From Thermodesulfobacteriota bacterium (GTDB taxonomy: Bacteria; Desulfobacterota_D; UBA1144; Nemesobacterales; UBA2774), in contig JBFMCV010000001.1 of assembly GCA_040754335.1 (NCBI GenBank), positions 656,636-720,635 of the forward strand: a stretch of 64,000 bases of DNA, in the 5' to 3' direction. The position numbers and the translations under genes are program-made. Positions 43,927-51,752 of the stretch are shown here, piece after piece. Position 1 is the first letter of the stretch. Every line of letters begins with the position of its first letter. Under the pieces are notes generated by a model. That model saw nothing but the letters and a program-made list of their open reading frames with translations. It was not told the origin of the DNA and made no database searches.

Positions 43927-44256
43927 TCAAGCACACAATCTCTGAACCTGATAAATCTGTTCGGCGGGCAGGATCGATAATTTTAAGGTCTCAATTTGAT
44001 CGTCGTTGACCGGCTTCGCTTTTACCAGCCTGCGCCATATCTCGCGCGGCGCAGGTTTAAAGATATTCTCTAGATTATTGTTCTCGGCTGCGAACTCGAT
44101 CTGCGTCATAATCAACTCTTTCATGTCGAGGAAGGCTTGATCTACGGTGTCCGCTGTCGTTACAATATCCATCTGAAGACAGTGAGCCACATAATAATCA
44201 TCGTCTTTATAACATAGAATATCGAGATGTATAATCCTTGGATTCCCCCGAGACAT
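43927..44256 (-). CDS. HicB-like antitoxin-fold protein
   Basis: A 109-residue protein. HLDILCYKDDDYYVAHCLQMDIVTTADTVDQAFLDMKELI follows the HicB partial-RNase-H fold pattern (sheet, then helix), and the C-terminal part is helical and lacks an obvious ribbon-helix-helix. TGGAGCA precedes the ATG. It lies upstream of hicA on the same strand, 342 bases away, so the two may form a disrupted pair or be unrelated. Lower GC than chromosome neighbours. Confidence 0.7.
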   Translation of the reverse strand: MSRGNPRIIHLDILCYKDDDYYVAHCLQMDIVTTADTVDQAFLDMKELIMTQIEFAAENNNLENIFKPAPREIWRRLVKAKPVNDDQIETLKLSILPAEQIYQVQRLCA

Positions 44257-44322
44257 TCATTGCTCCAGTTAGCTTCTGTTTATATGACTAAACATATATT
44301 ACCATACCATATATAGCAATAT

Positions 44323-44383
44323 GATCCGCCACACCGCCGACCTTCCAGCCGTATGCCCCTGCTGAGGCCGGGGGCGGGTAGGC
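44323..44383 (+). repeat. R6 palindromic repeat, copy 2
   Basis: Shares ATCCGCCA, CCGCC.ACCTTCC.GC and TAT.CCCCTGCTGAGG with the copy at 43263-43321, in direct orientation. The right arm is more diverged. Confidence 0.65.
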
Positions 44384-44405
44384 TATAGCCGTCGGTGAAG
44401 AACGA

Positions 44406-44461
44406 GTGACATTGTGACAGCCGTGCGGAGTATATACTCCGGACACCTGTCACATTGTCAC
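44406..44461 (+). repeat. P1 palindrome, copy B
   Basis: Arms GTGACATTGTGACAG (44406-44420) and CTGTCACATTGTCAC (44447-44461) pair at 14 of 15 positions, with a perfect 16-base inner palindrome CGGAGTATATACTCCG. It lies 112 bases before the IPTL-CTERM gene. Confidence 0.85.
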
Positions 44462-44573
44462 AAAGTCCGGTTCCCCTCTTTCACAAGGCAGATTTCACGA
44501 AGATTATACCTATACAAGATACTCGTAATATTATATAATCCTCGCAACACTTCATTATTTAAAGGAGGAAAAA

Positions 44574-45254
44574 ATGCCGAGGATCGGAATTACTTTACCG
44601 TTACTCATTTTTCTGACGCTTTCTTTCCTGCAGATAGAAGCAAACGCTCAAACCTATCTGCCTGTCGGACCGCAGACGAATGTGCCTGAAAACACTGTAA
44701 CCGACGGCGGATGGGTCGAGTGTTACCGTGACCGCTATAGTATCCATATGAATGCAGACGAAGTGCTTGAGAGCTGTCCGGGAGACCGGTTGATGCTGTC
44801 CTGCCGGGAGACCGGAAGCCCTGTCCTGACGCTTCTCGCCCAGGGCGAGCGAAGCGACGTCACTTTTGATACGGGTGAGAACATCGACGTTACTCATATC
44901 GCAAATGGCGTCGGCTGGTATTTCAACGTATCAGGTTTCGGCAATGAGGGAGTAGGGCAGAACGCATGGGGATTCGTAAGAGCAGGGGACAGCGTATTAA
45001 AGGCCAATTGCGACGTCGATACCAGCGGCGCAAACGATGAAAGGCTGTGTTGGCATCTGCAAGGGATTGTCGGCGGATACCGATGCGGCGCGACGGAGGA
45101 TCTGAATGATTCGGCAGCGTTCGAGCGCATTGTCTATACGAATTCATTGAATAGGACCATCCCCACTCTTTCGGAGTGGGGACTCGTCTCGCTCGCTGTC
45201 GTTATGGGCATAGCCGCGGTCGTTCTCATGAGAAGAAGGAAAGCGGCGGCTTAA
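44574..45254 (+). CDS. Secreted IPTL-CTERM protein 1
   Basis: A 226-residue protein with a signal peptide (about 1-25, ending NAQ), a cysteine-containing middle domain of unknown family, and the C-terminal sorting tail: IPTLSEWGLVSLAVV at about 196-210, a hydrophobic helix, then LMRRRKAAA. IPTL-CTERM tails resemble PEP-CTERM and are thought to direct surface sorting. A strong AAAGGAGG precedes ATG. Its last 100 bases, including stop and a few following bases, are closely similar to those of the gene at 48043. A terminator follows. Confidence 0.88.
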   Translation: MPRIGITLPLLIFLTLSFLQIEANAQTYLPVGPQTNVPENTVTDGGWVECYRDRYSIHMNADEVLESCPGDRLMLSCRETGSPVLTLLAQGERSDVTFDTGENIDVTHIANGVGWYFNVSGFGNEGVGQNAWGFVRAGDSVLKANCDVDTSGANDERLCWHLQGIVGGYRCGATEDLNDSAAFERIVYTNSLNRTIPTLSEWGLVSLAVVMGIAAVVLMRRRKAAA

Positions 45255-45276
45255 GAGATATCGAATAGCACACATG

Positions 45277-45304
45277 AAGGGGGCTTCGGCCCCCTTTTTT
45301 GTTT
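45277..45304 (+). terminator. Factor-independent terminator after IPTL-CTERM gene 1
   Basis: AAGGGGGC and GCCCCCTT (45277-45284 with 45289-45296) form a stem capped by the stable TTCG tetraloop, followed by six Ts. It lies 22 bases after the stop codon. Confidence 0.92.
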
Positions 45305-46087
45305 AGCGGACATCCTCCTTTTTTTCATACTGTCGTTCCCGACGCCGATCGGGAATCCATATCTTTGCCTTATTTAAATCCTCCCTATCCCTCCTTTGCT
45401 AAAGGAGGGAATCTAAAGAAAAACCGCTATGTAAGCTAACCCTTCATGTCATTGCTGTAGATGTTAAATAATTCGCGGCTGGAATTTTTTAATTTTCTTG
45501 TCATGCTGAACCATGTCCTGAACCCTGAATCAAGTTCAGGGCAGGCACCGATCGGGAATCTCATCTTTTCTTTTCGTGCCTTGATATCCGTAGGAGCGGC
45601 TTCCAGCCGCGATTCCTTTCATACCCTCCTTTCGTAAAGGAGGGTGAGGGAGGATTTGTTTTATTCTGTCGTTGCGAGGAGCGAAGCGACGCGGCAATCT
45701 CATTCTTTGCCTTCAATTCCTCCCTTTAGCAAAGGGAACAATTCCGAGCAAGTGAGGAATTGGTCAGTGGTGATAAACGGCAAACAAAAGTCATAATTGA
45801 AGTGACTCGGAAAGTAAAGCCAAATTCAGAGGGATTTTCATTTTGTCATTCCCAACCTTGTCCTGAACTTGTTTCAGGATATGAAAAGAAGAACAATATA
45901 TCGCTTACTTATGTATTCCGATGGGATAACTTTTGTCCACGAATTACATGACATCTACAATTGCGAGGAACGGTGTGACGAAGCAATCTCATGATAAAAG
46001 CGAGATGCTGAAATAAATTCAGCATGACAACAAAGATGAGATCGCCACGTCCAAAATACGGTCTCGCGAAGACAGAAAGAGAGAGTT
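45305..46087. repeat. Long intergenic repeat region
   Basis: About 780 bases without a gene. An R7 palindrome (TTCCCGACGCCGATCGGGAA) lies at about 45340-45357, R1 at 45373-45418, R5 at 45503-45547, R4 at 45592-45614, R1 at 45623-45658, R2 at 45664-45702, a copy of the 10021-10129 repeat at 45861-45959, and R2 units at 45960-46080. Confidence 0.65.
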
Positions 46088-46143
46088 GTGACATTGTGAC
46101 AGCTGTGCGGGGGTCTATACCCCGAGAGCTGTCACATTGTCAC
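46088..46143 (+). repeat. P1 palindrome, copy C, overlapping an ATPase gene
   Basis: Arms GTGACATTGTGACAG (46088-46102) and CTGTCACATTGTCAC (46129-46143), extending outward to 18 of 19 pairs, with an inner GGGG/CCCC stem. The right half encodes the last residues and stop codon of the ATPase gene on the minus strand. Confidence 0.88.
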
Positions 46144-47527
46144 AATCTTGTTCCCGTCCGTATTCGTAATACCCCTGTTTCGGTTTGTAAATCTTCCCCG
46201 CTTGCGCCAGTCTCCCGAGCGACCGGAAGACTGTCCTCCGGTCCGTGTTAATCACCCTCTGTACGGCCTCTACTATCTCCCCCGCGCGCAGCGGCCCGGC
46301 CGACGAAGCGAGGAGCTCGCAAATGATGTTCTGCACGCGGTAGATAATAAACCCCGTCTCCTCCTCCCCCTCCCGGCTCTCGCACTGCTCGAACCTGTCC
46401 TCGCCGGCCTTTCTGATGGTGAGCGTCGGGTTAGAGCCCTGTATCCTGTGCTTTACGACCGAGAGCTTCAGTACGTCTTCGCTGAGCGACTGGACATTCA
46501 CCACCACGTCAACCGCCCCGGCTATGGCGGACGCCCCTCTCCCCCGGTACACCGCCTTCCCCTCGTCCCCTTTCGTCGAGTGGTGTATGAGGAGTATCGC
46601 GCACCCCGCCTCGTTCGCAATGCGCCTCAAGAGACCGGCGAGATAATTCGCCTCGGCGTTGTCGTTCTCTTTCTCCATGGCGAGCACGCGGCTCTGCGTG
46701 TCGAGCACGACGAGGTCGTATCTCTCCCGCCTGCAGAGGCTGAGCAGGTCGGGGAAATCGTTCCTCAGGTCGGCGCATTCGAGTATGTGGAAATCCCCGG
46801 GCAGCTCGCCGCATATGAGCTCTATCTTGTTTCTTCTGAGAAAGCGCGGAGTCTCGAGATCGATGTAGAGCGACTTCAGCTTCTTCGAGAACGGGATGCC
46901 GAGGAATGGCCGTCCCGCCGCGCCTAAGGCGCATATGTTGTATGCGAGCGTGCTCTTCCCTACCCCCGGCTCGGAGTTGAGCTGTATTATGCACTCGGGG
47001 TAGATGATGTCCGCCCAGAGGCTTTCGGGCGGCTTTACGTTTTCGAGGTCCTTCGCGGACACGGGCGCGATCCGCCTGCCCGGAGCGCCTCGCTCCATGC
47101 CGCGGAGCCCGGCTATCATGTCCTCTATGACCGCCTTGTCCTCGTCCCTCTCGATCGCCCGAGCGCATTCGTGGAGCGCCCGCCAGAGATTCCTCCTGAG
47201 CGCGTCGTCCTTGACGGCGTCGACGTAATAATCGAGGTTCTCGTCGAGAAACGCCATGTCCGAGAGATAAGCGAGATAGCTCGACCCGCCCGCGTCCTCG
47301 AATTCGGAGCTCCCTCTCATGCGCTCCCAGAGCGTGACCAGATGTATCGGGACGCCTTCATCCCTCATCTCCCCCATGGCGCGGAATATCATCCGGTGCC
47401 GCCCGGAGTAAAAATCCGCGTGCTCGAGCGTCATGCAGACGTCGTCGTAGAGAGCCGGGTCGTTTATGACAGCGCCGAGTATCCCCTCCTCGTACTCTGT
47501 GTGATGCGGTAAAATCCCTTCGTTCAT
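46115..47527 (-). CDS. DnaB-N / RecA-like (AAA_25) replicative-type ATPase
   Basis: A 470-residue protein. Residues 8-105 resemble the DnaB N-terminal domain (EYEEGILGAVINDPALYDDV). A RecA/RepA-like ATPase core follows with Walker A SEPGVGKST (185-193), YDLVVLDTQSRVLAME as Walker B, AGCAILLIHHSTK and RGRGASAIAGAVDVVVN. The C-terminal 80 residues look like a winged helix (EIVEAVQRVINTDRRTVFRSLGRLAQAGKI). This is like plasmid/phage or genomic-island replication ATPases. No integrase, primase or origin is nearby. The last nine residues come from a P1 palindrome. Confidence 0.85.
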   Translation of the reverse strand: MNEGILPHHTEYEEGILGAVINDPALYDDVCMTLEHADFYSGRHRMIFRAMGEMRDEGVPIHLVTLWERMRGSSEFEDAGGSSYLAYLSDMAFLDENLDYYVDAVKDDALRRNLWRALHECARAIERDEDKAVIEDMIAGLRGMERGAPGRRIAPVSAKDLENVKPPESLWADIIYPECIIQLNSEPGVGKSTLAYNICALGAAGRPFLGIPFSKKLKSLYIDLETPRFLRRNKIELICGELPGDFHILECADLRNDFPDLLSLCRRERYDLVVLDTQSRVLAMEKENDNAEANYLAGLLRRIANEAGCAILLIHHSTKGDEGKAVYRGRGASAIAGAVDVVVNVQSLSEDVLKLSVVKHRIQGSNPTLTIRKAGEDRFEQCESREGEEETGFIIYRVQNIICELLASSAGPLRAGEIVEAVQRVINTDRRTVFRSLGRLAQAGKIYKPKQGYYEYGREQDCDNVTALGV

Positions 47528-48042
47528 TCCATTCCCCTCCGGTTGGTGTTTGTTTCCCTGGTTCTCAAAAGGCTGTCTTTGCGAGCAACGTTTCCGAGCG
47601 AGCGTAAGAAACGGTCGCTGATGGCTGATCCTAAATTAGGGGGATCATCCGACTAAGCGTCGCCAAATTTTACGTTGCGAAGCAATCTCCTGCTTATCTT
47701 GAGATTGCCGCGGTCGCATACCGCGCTCCCTCGCAATGACAGAATAAAAAATAGAAAAAAGGAGAAAACACGGGGCAGGACGCGTATGAACTGCCCTGTA
47801 TTTTCTCCTTTACATTTAGTTCGTGGTGGAAAACCGGCCCTGCGGACGCAGGAGCTCCGTTAATATATAAACTATATCATTTATATACATTCCGCAAGAG
47901 ACTATTTTGCCGAAATCGAATTTAGCCCCCTTTCCGGCCGATTTTCTTCATTTCAGCATATATATATTAGGGGAAATTTCCTATTTGTGATAGAATGTGT
48001 GCATATAAACGGCACGGAGTGTGCCTGAAGGAGGAAGGAAAA
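47528..48042. repeat. Intergenic region with R2 repeats and an orphan hairpin
   Basis: A 515-base gap between divergent genes. R2-type segments lie at 47570-47745. A strong hairpin occupies 47761-47808. AT-rich sequence at 47860-47990 likely holds the promoter of the IPTL-CTERM gene. I see no gene. Confidence 0.5.
47742..47808 (-). terminator. Strong hairpin followed by T-rich run on the minus strand
   Basis: Arms 47761-47778 and 47791-47808 pair at 16 of 18 positions. On the minus strand the hairpin is followed by TTTTTTCTATTTTTT, which fits a terminator, yet no gene reads into it from that side nearby. The loop contains ACGCGTAT as in the terminator at 15915-15942. Confidence 0.5.
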
Positions 48043-48585
48043 ATGAGACACGTATTAAATTCGATTAGTTTCTTGATACTTACAATGATTATAGGTGCGG
48101 GTTTTCTCGCGTTCGGAACGGGCCGGGCAATGGCCGGCACCGCCCCTTGCGCTGTCGGAATTGAAAAGGTAGCGATCCCGGATGATGACACTCCGTTCGA
48201 GTTTATTGTATCCGGGGATCAATCCGCCGAATTCACGTTACAGGACCCAAGCAACCCTACATCATCTGGCGGAATGGGCATAGGTCAAACTGTGACCATA
48301 ACGGAAGAAGTCCCTCCGGGGTGGGTGCTCGAAAGCATAGAGTGCATAGAGGGGGTAACCAACTGCGGTAGCGACGGATTCGAGCCCTGCCTCACCGCCA
48401 CCGTGGACGGTAACAGCGTCACGTTTTTCTGTGAAGATAATGATACGGCATCCTGTGTTTTTACCAACGTTAGAGAAATAGTCGAGAACATACCGACCCT
48501 GTCCGAGTGGGGGCTCATATCCCTCGCAGTCGTAATCGGCATAGCCGCAGTCGTTCTCATGCGAAAAAGGAAAGCGGCGGCTTAA
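48043..48585 (+). CDS. Secreted IPTL-CTERM protein 2
   Basis: A 180-residue protein with a signal peptide (about 1-32, AMAG). The middle region GQTVTITEEVPPGWVLESIECI and ATVDGNSVTFFCEDNDTASCVFTN resembles prealbumin-like/SpaA-type beta-sandwich repeats found in surface proteins. The sorting tail NIPTLSEWGLISLAVV plus helix and RKRKAAA is nearly identical to that of the gene at 44574. AAGGAGG precedes ATG 48043. Probably exported and sorted to the surface; no sorting enzyme gene is seen here. Confidence 0.88.
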   Translation: MRHVLNSISFLILTMIIGAGFLAFGTGRAMAGTAPCAVGIEKVAIPDDDTPFEFIVSGDQSAEFTLQDPSNPTSSGGMGIGQTVTITEEVPPGWVLESIECIEGVTNCGSDGFEPCLTATVDGNSVTFFCEDNDTASCVFTNVREIVENIPTLSEWGLISLAVVIGIAAVVLMRKRKAAA

Positions 48586-48625
48586 GAGATACTCTGCTCC
48601 GTTCTTTATTTAACCAAAGTAAAAG

Positions 48626-48680
48626 CAAAAACCCGTTCGCCCTGAGCTCGTCGAAGGGTTGAACGGGTTTTATTTATTAT
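48626..48680 (+). terminator. R3 hairpin acting as probable terminator of IPTL-CTERM gene 2
   Basis: AACCCGTTC and GAACGGGTT form a stem with the R3 loop GCCCTGAGCTCGTCGAAGGGTT, followed by TTATTTATTAT. It is 45 bases after the stop codon, so a dispersed repeat seems to serve as the terminator. Confidence 0.6.
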
Positions 48681-48826
48681 AGAATCGAGGCACCAGCTCC
48701 CCCTACTACTTTGGCTCAAGCATTGTCGAGCAAAAGTCAAGCACCCATTCTGCCTTTATTGTAACAGCGACAAATTCCTCACTTGCTCGCAATCGTTGCT
48801 CCCTCGCGAAGACAAAGTGTGTACAC

Positions 48827-48857
48827 AAAAAGGGGGCCGAAGCCCCCTTTTTTGTTT
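48827..48857 (+). terminator. Second strong terminator-like hairpin
   Basis: AAAAAGGGGGC and GCCCCCTTTTT enclose a CGAA loop, followed by further Ts (TTTTTTGTTTC). It closely resembles the terminator at 45277-45304. The A-run on the other side makes it possibly bidirectional. It is 240 bases past the IPTL-CTERM gene and also 200 bases ahead of the next one. Confidence 0.75.
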
Positions 48858-49034
48858 CTCCGACACCACAGCATAGTCAACGGACGCACTCCCCTGTCAG
48901 CTGTCCTGTAATCTGACATCGAATAACACCGCGTCTGAGCTGTATCCCCTTTGATCATTGAATAATCCGTTCCGGCACTACTTTTGCATTATCTATCCGC
49001 AAGCAAAGATTCCATTTTGAAAACGGAGGTCAAA

Positions 49035-49526
49035 ATGAATGCCGCGCACTGGCATCTCATATTAAATCATATACCTCTCATAGGCATAGGGTTCGTGATT
49101 CTGCTCTTTATCATAGCCCTGCTGAGAAAGTCATCCGAGCTCAAGAACGTGGCCCTCGTATTCACGGTCATAGTCGCTCTCTGGGCGGTCCCAGCGTACC
49201 TCACGGGCGAGCCCGCGGAGGAGATAGTCGAGGATATGCCCGGCATATCGGAGGACCTGATCCACGAGCACGAGGAGATGGCCGAGAAGGCGTTCATATT
49301 CATAGAAGCAGTCGGAGGCATAGCGCTCATTGGCCTCGTCGGGGGACGTTTCAACAGGAAGCTCGGGGACACGCTCGCGGTGATAACTCTCTTAGGTCTC
49401 CTCGCCGGGGGCGGGCTCATCGCATATACGGCCAACCTAGGCGGCAAGATACACCACCAGGAGATAAGGGGCGATACTCAGGCAGTGACTTCGCCCGCGG
49501 GCAAAACGAACGAAGACAGGGAGTGA
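49035..49526 (+). CDS. Four-helix membrane protein (DUF2231-like)
   Basis: A 163-residue protein with about four hydrophobic helices. It opens MNAAHWHLILNHIPLIG, with histidines in the first helix, and ends YTANLGGKIHHQEIRG. This arrangement resembles DUF2231 membrane proteins, whose paired histidines could bind haem; that is inference. GGAGGT lies before ATG 49035. The next gene starts 36 bases later on the same strand, and the two look like one operon. Confidence 0.78.
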   Translation: MNAAHWHLILNHIPLIGIGFVILLFIIALLRKSSELKNVALVFTVIVALWAVPAYLTGEPAEEIVEDMPGISEDLIHEHEEMAEKAFIFIEAVGGIALIGLVGGRFNRKLGDTLAVITLLGLLAGGGLIAYTANLGGKIHHQEIRGDTQAVTSPAGKTNEDRE

Positions 49527-49562
49527 AAAAATCGGAAAGAAAATACCAAAGGGAGCAAGACT

Positions 49563-49847
49563 ATGAACGAGGGTTATAAGCAGAGCAGCACGGCGAATAT
49601 CAACTATTTTGTGATAGCGGCCATGACGGCCGCGTGGATATCGGCCGCATGGACGGGGTTCATGCTGGGCGTTGTCCCCTATTCCACGGGCGGGAATGAG
49701 GTCATCCTCGGGCTCACGAGGGCGGAATGGGGCATTATACATTCATGGCTGAGCGTGATCGCCGTCGGCATAACGGCCGTCGAGATAATCATAAGCCGGA
49801 AGTCTCTCAGGGAAGGGCTTATTTATCTGACCGAGCCTGAAAGGTAA
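49563..49847 (+). CDS. DUF4405-like small membrane protein
   Basis: A 94-residue protein with two hydrophobic helices (about 14-40 and 58-77). The histidine in IIHSWLSVIAVG at the start of the second helix and the overall layout are like DUF4405 proteins, related to cytochrome b561-type membrane helices. GGGAG precedes ATG. It forms a pair with the gene at 49035. Whether the pair binds haem or takes part in electron transfer is not known. Confidence 0.75.
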   Translation: MNEGYKQSSTANINYFVIAAMTAAWISAAWTGFMLGVVPYSTGGNEVILGLTRAEWGIIHSWLSVIAVGITAVEIIISRKSLREGLIYLTEPER

Positions 49848-50205
49848 GGGCGTTGTCGTAATGTCCGATTTCAGAATCTTTCTCTGTAGGAGCACCATCC
49901 CTTCGACTTCGCTCAGGACAGGCCTGGTGCGATACAGCGATCGCGGCTGGAAGCCGCTCCTACAGATAAATGACCAGCTTCCCGTTCGTGTCGGGAATGA
50001 CAATTCTTTTTTCTGTCTTCGCGAGGCTGTCTTATAGCCGTGGCGATCTCGCTTTACCCATGAGATTGCCGCGGTCACAAAAAGCGTTCCCTCGCAATGA
50101 CAGAATAACAACAATAGAATAACAAAAATCCCGGCACTCCCCTATCGCTATTACCCCGAATATCTATATAATTCTCATAGTCAGTCTAATGGCAGGTATT
50201 ATTCC
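49848..50205. repeat. Nested R4/R3 and R2 repeats
   Basis: An R4-like outer pair (GTAGGAGC at about 49889 and GCTCCTAC at about 49968) encloses GCACCA/TGGTGC arms around an R3-type CCCTTCGACTTCGCTCAGGA, and a second complete GCGGCTGGAAGCCGC hairpin. R2 units lie at 50018-50105. No gene is visible. Confidence 0.6.
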
Positions 50206-50228
50206 GAAAGATAAACGGGAGGGCATAT

Positions 50229-51485
50229 ATGTACGAGCTTTTTAATTCGGCCGCGTTCAGGGAATCGTTAGTCCAGTTCGAGAGGGCGAGCAAGCTGCTC
50301 ACGGAGGACGACGGGCTCGAGGAGAGGTTCAAGCTCCCGCAGAGGACTCTGGTGGTGAGCTGCCCCGTGAGGATGGACAACGGCGAGATAAAGGTATTCG
50401 GCGGATACAGGGTGCAGCACAACCAGACCCTCGGGCCTTACAAGGGCGGCATACGCTACCACCCGGAGGTGGACATGGGCGAGGTCGCCGCTCTCGCGAT
50501 GAACATGACGTGGAAATGCGGCCTCGCCGAGCTCCCGTTCGGAGGGGCGAAGGGCGGAGTCGCCGTCGACCCGAGGAAGCTGTCGGAGGGCGAGCTCGAG
50601 AGGCTCACGAGGAGGTACACGGCCGAGATACTCCCCATCATCGGCCCCACCAAGGACATACCCGCGCCCGATCTGGGGACGAGCCCACAGGTGATGGCGT
50701 GGATAATGGACACATACAGCATGTCTCAGGGCTACACGGTCCCCACCGTCGTCACGGGAAAACCCGTCATCATAGGCGGCTCCCTCGGCAGGGAAGAGGC
50801 CACGGGCTTCGGCGTCGCGTACGTGACAGAGGACGCGCTCAGGAAATTCAAGAGATATTCCGACCCGGTGAAGGTCGTCATACAGGGGTTCGGGAACGTC
50901 GGCAGCTACACGGCGCACAAGCTCGCCGACATGGGGATAACGGTCGTGGCGGTGAACGACGTCTACGGCGGGGTGTATAATCCGAACGGCCTCTCCGTCG
51001 AGGCCCTCATCCATGCCGTGAGGGAGAAGGGGAAGGTGAGCGACTACGCCGACGGGGACAAGGTAACTAACGAGGAGCTGCTCACGCTCGAATGCGACGT
51101 GCTCATACCGGCCGCGCTCGGAAGGGCGATAACGAAGGAGAACGCGCCCAGGTTGAGATGCGGCATGGTCGTCGAAGGTGCGAACGGCCCGACGACCGCC
51201 GAGGCCGACGACATACTGAGAGAAAGGAACATACCGGTCATTCCCGACATACTCGCAAACGCCGGAGGGCTGATCGTGTCGTACTTCGAGTGGGTGCAGG
51301 GACTCCAGGAATACTACTGGTCGAGGGAGGCGGTGCACGACGAGCTCAAGAAGCGGATGAAAAACACGTTCATAAGGGTGGCCGAGTACGCGGAGAAAGA
51401 GGAAGTGCCCATGCGCCTCGCGGCTCTCATGCTCGGCATAAGGCAGGTGTCGCGCGCGAAGAAGCTCCGGGGGCTTTATCCGTGA
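50229..51485 (+). CDS. gdhA: Glutamate dehydrogenase
   Basis: Interconverts glutamate with 2-oxoglutarate and ammonia. The 418-residue length suits the hexameric Glu/Leu/Phe/Val dehydrogenase family. It shows LGPYKGGIRYHP (K72), the catalytic lysine K108 in PFGGAKGGV, DIPAPDLGT, VVIQGFGNVGS (dinucleotide binding) and VEGANGPTT. GGGAGG lies before ATG. The presence of PAPDLGT with this length is typical of NAD- or dual-specific bacterial and archaeal enzymes; the exact cofactor is uncertain. Confidence 0.95.
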   Translation: MYELFNSAAFRESLVQFERASKLLTEDDGLEERFKLPQRTLVVSCPVRMDNGEIKVFGGYRVQHNQTLGPYKGGIRYHPEVDMGEVAALAMNMTWKCGLAELPFGGAKGGVAVDPRKLSEGELERLTRRYTAEILPIIGPTKDIPAPDLGTSPQVMAWIMDTYSMSQGYTVPTVVTGKPVIIGGSLGREEATGFGVAYVTEDALRKFKRYSDPVKVVIQGFGNVGSYTAHKLADMGITVVAVNDVYGGVYNPNGLSVEALIHAVREKGKVSDYADGDKVTNEELLTLECDVLIPAALGRAITKENAPRLRCGMVVEGANGPTTAEADDILRERNIPVIPDILANAGGLIVSYFEWVQGLQEYYWSREAVHDELKKRMKNTFIRVAEYAEKEEVPMRLAALMLGIRQVSRAKKLRGLYP

Positions 51486-51752
51486 GGGAGGAGTGCAGGA
51501 CGCGGTAAGCTTGCCTCCTCATCCTTTGGTGTCATTGCGAGCGGAACGAGCGAATGCGAGCGCAGCGCGGCAATCTCATGAATATAGCGAGATGCTGAAA
51601 CAAGCCTGCCCTGAACCATGTCACGTACTCGATACGGGATCAATTCAAGGTTCAGTATGACAAAAAAAGAAGAGATTGCCGCGCTGCGCTCGCAATGACG
51701 ACTTTAAAAACAGCACCTTCAAAATTCTTCTGAAATAAGTCACAATCTCTAC
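51486..51752. repeat. R2 and R5 repeats between gdhA and the oxidoreductase gene
   Basis: R2 units face each other at 51530-51582 and 51674-51702, with an R5-type CCTGAACCATG segment between them. No gene is visible. Confidence 0.55.

Larger units (their letters stand above)
48586..49034. other. Gap between IPTL-CTERM gene 2 and a membrane protein gene
   Basis: It holds the two terminator hairpins described above, an R2 fragment at about 48775-48815, and unassigned sequence from 48860. GGAGGT at 49025-49030 serves the next gene. No additional gene is visible. Confidence 0.5.

Noticed and set aside
50268..51338. 356-residue open frame opposite gdhA
   Set aside because: It is a complementary-strand shadow of a highly conserved dehydrogenase gene; composition is rich in His, Arg and Val and no known family is seen.
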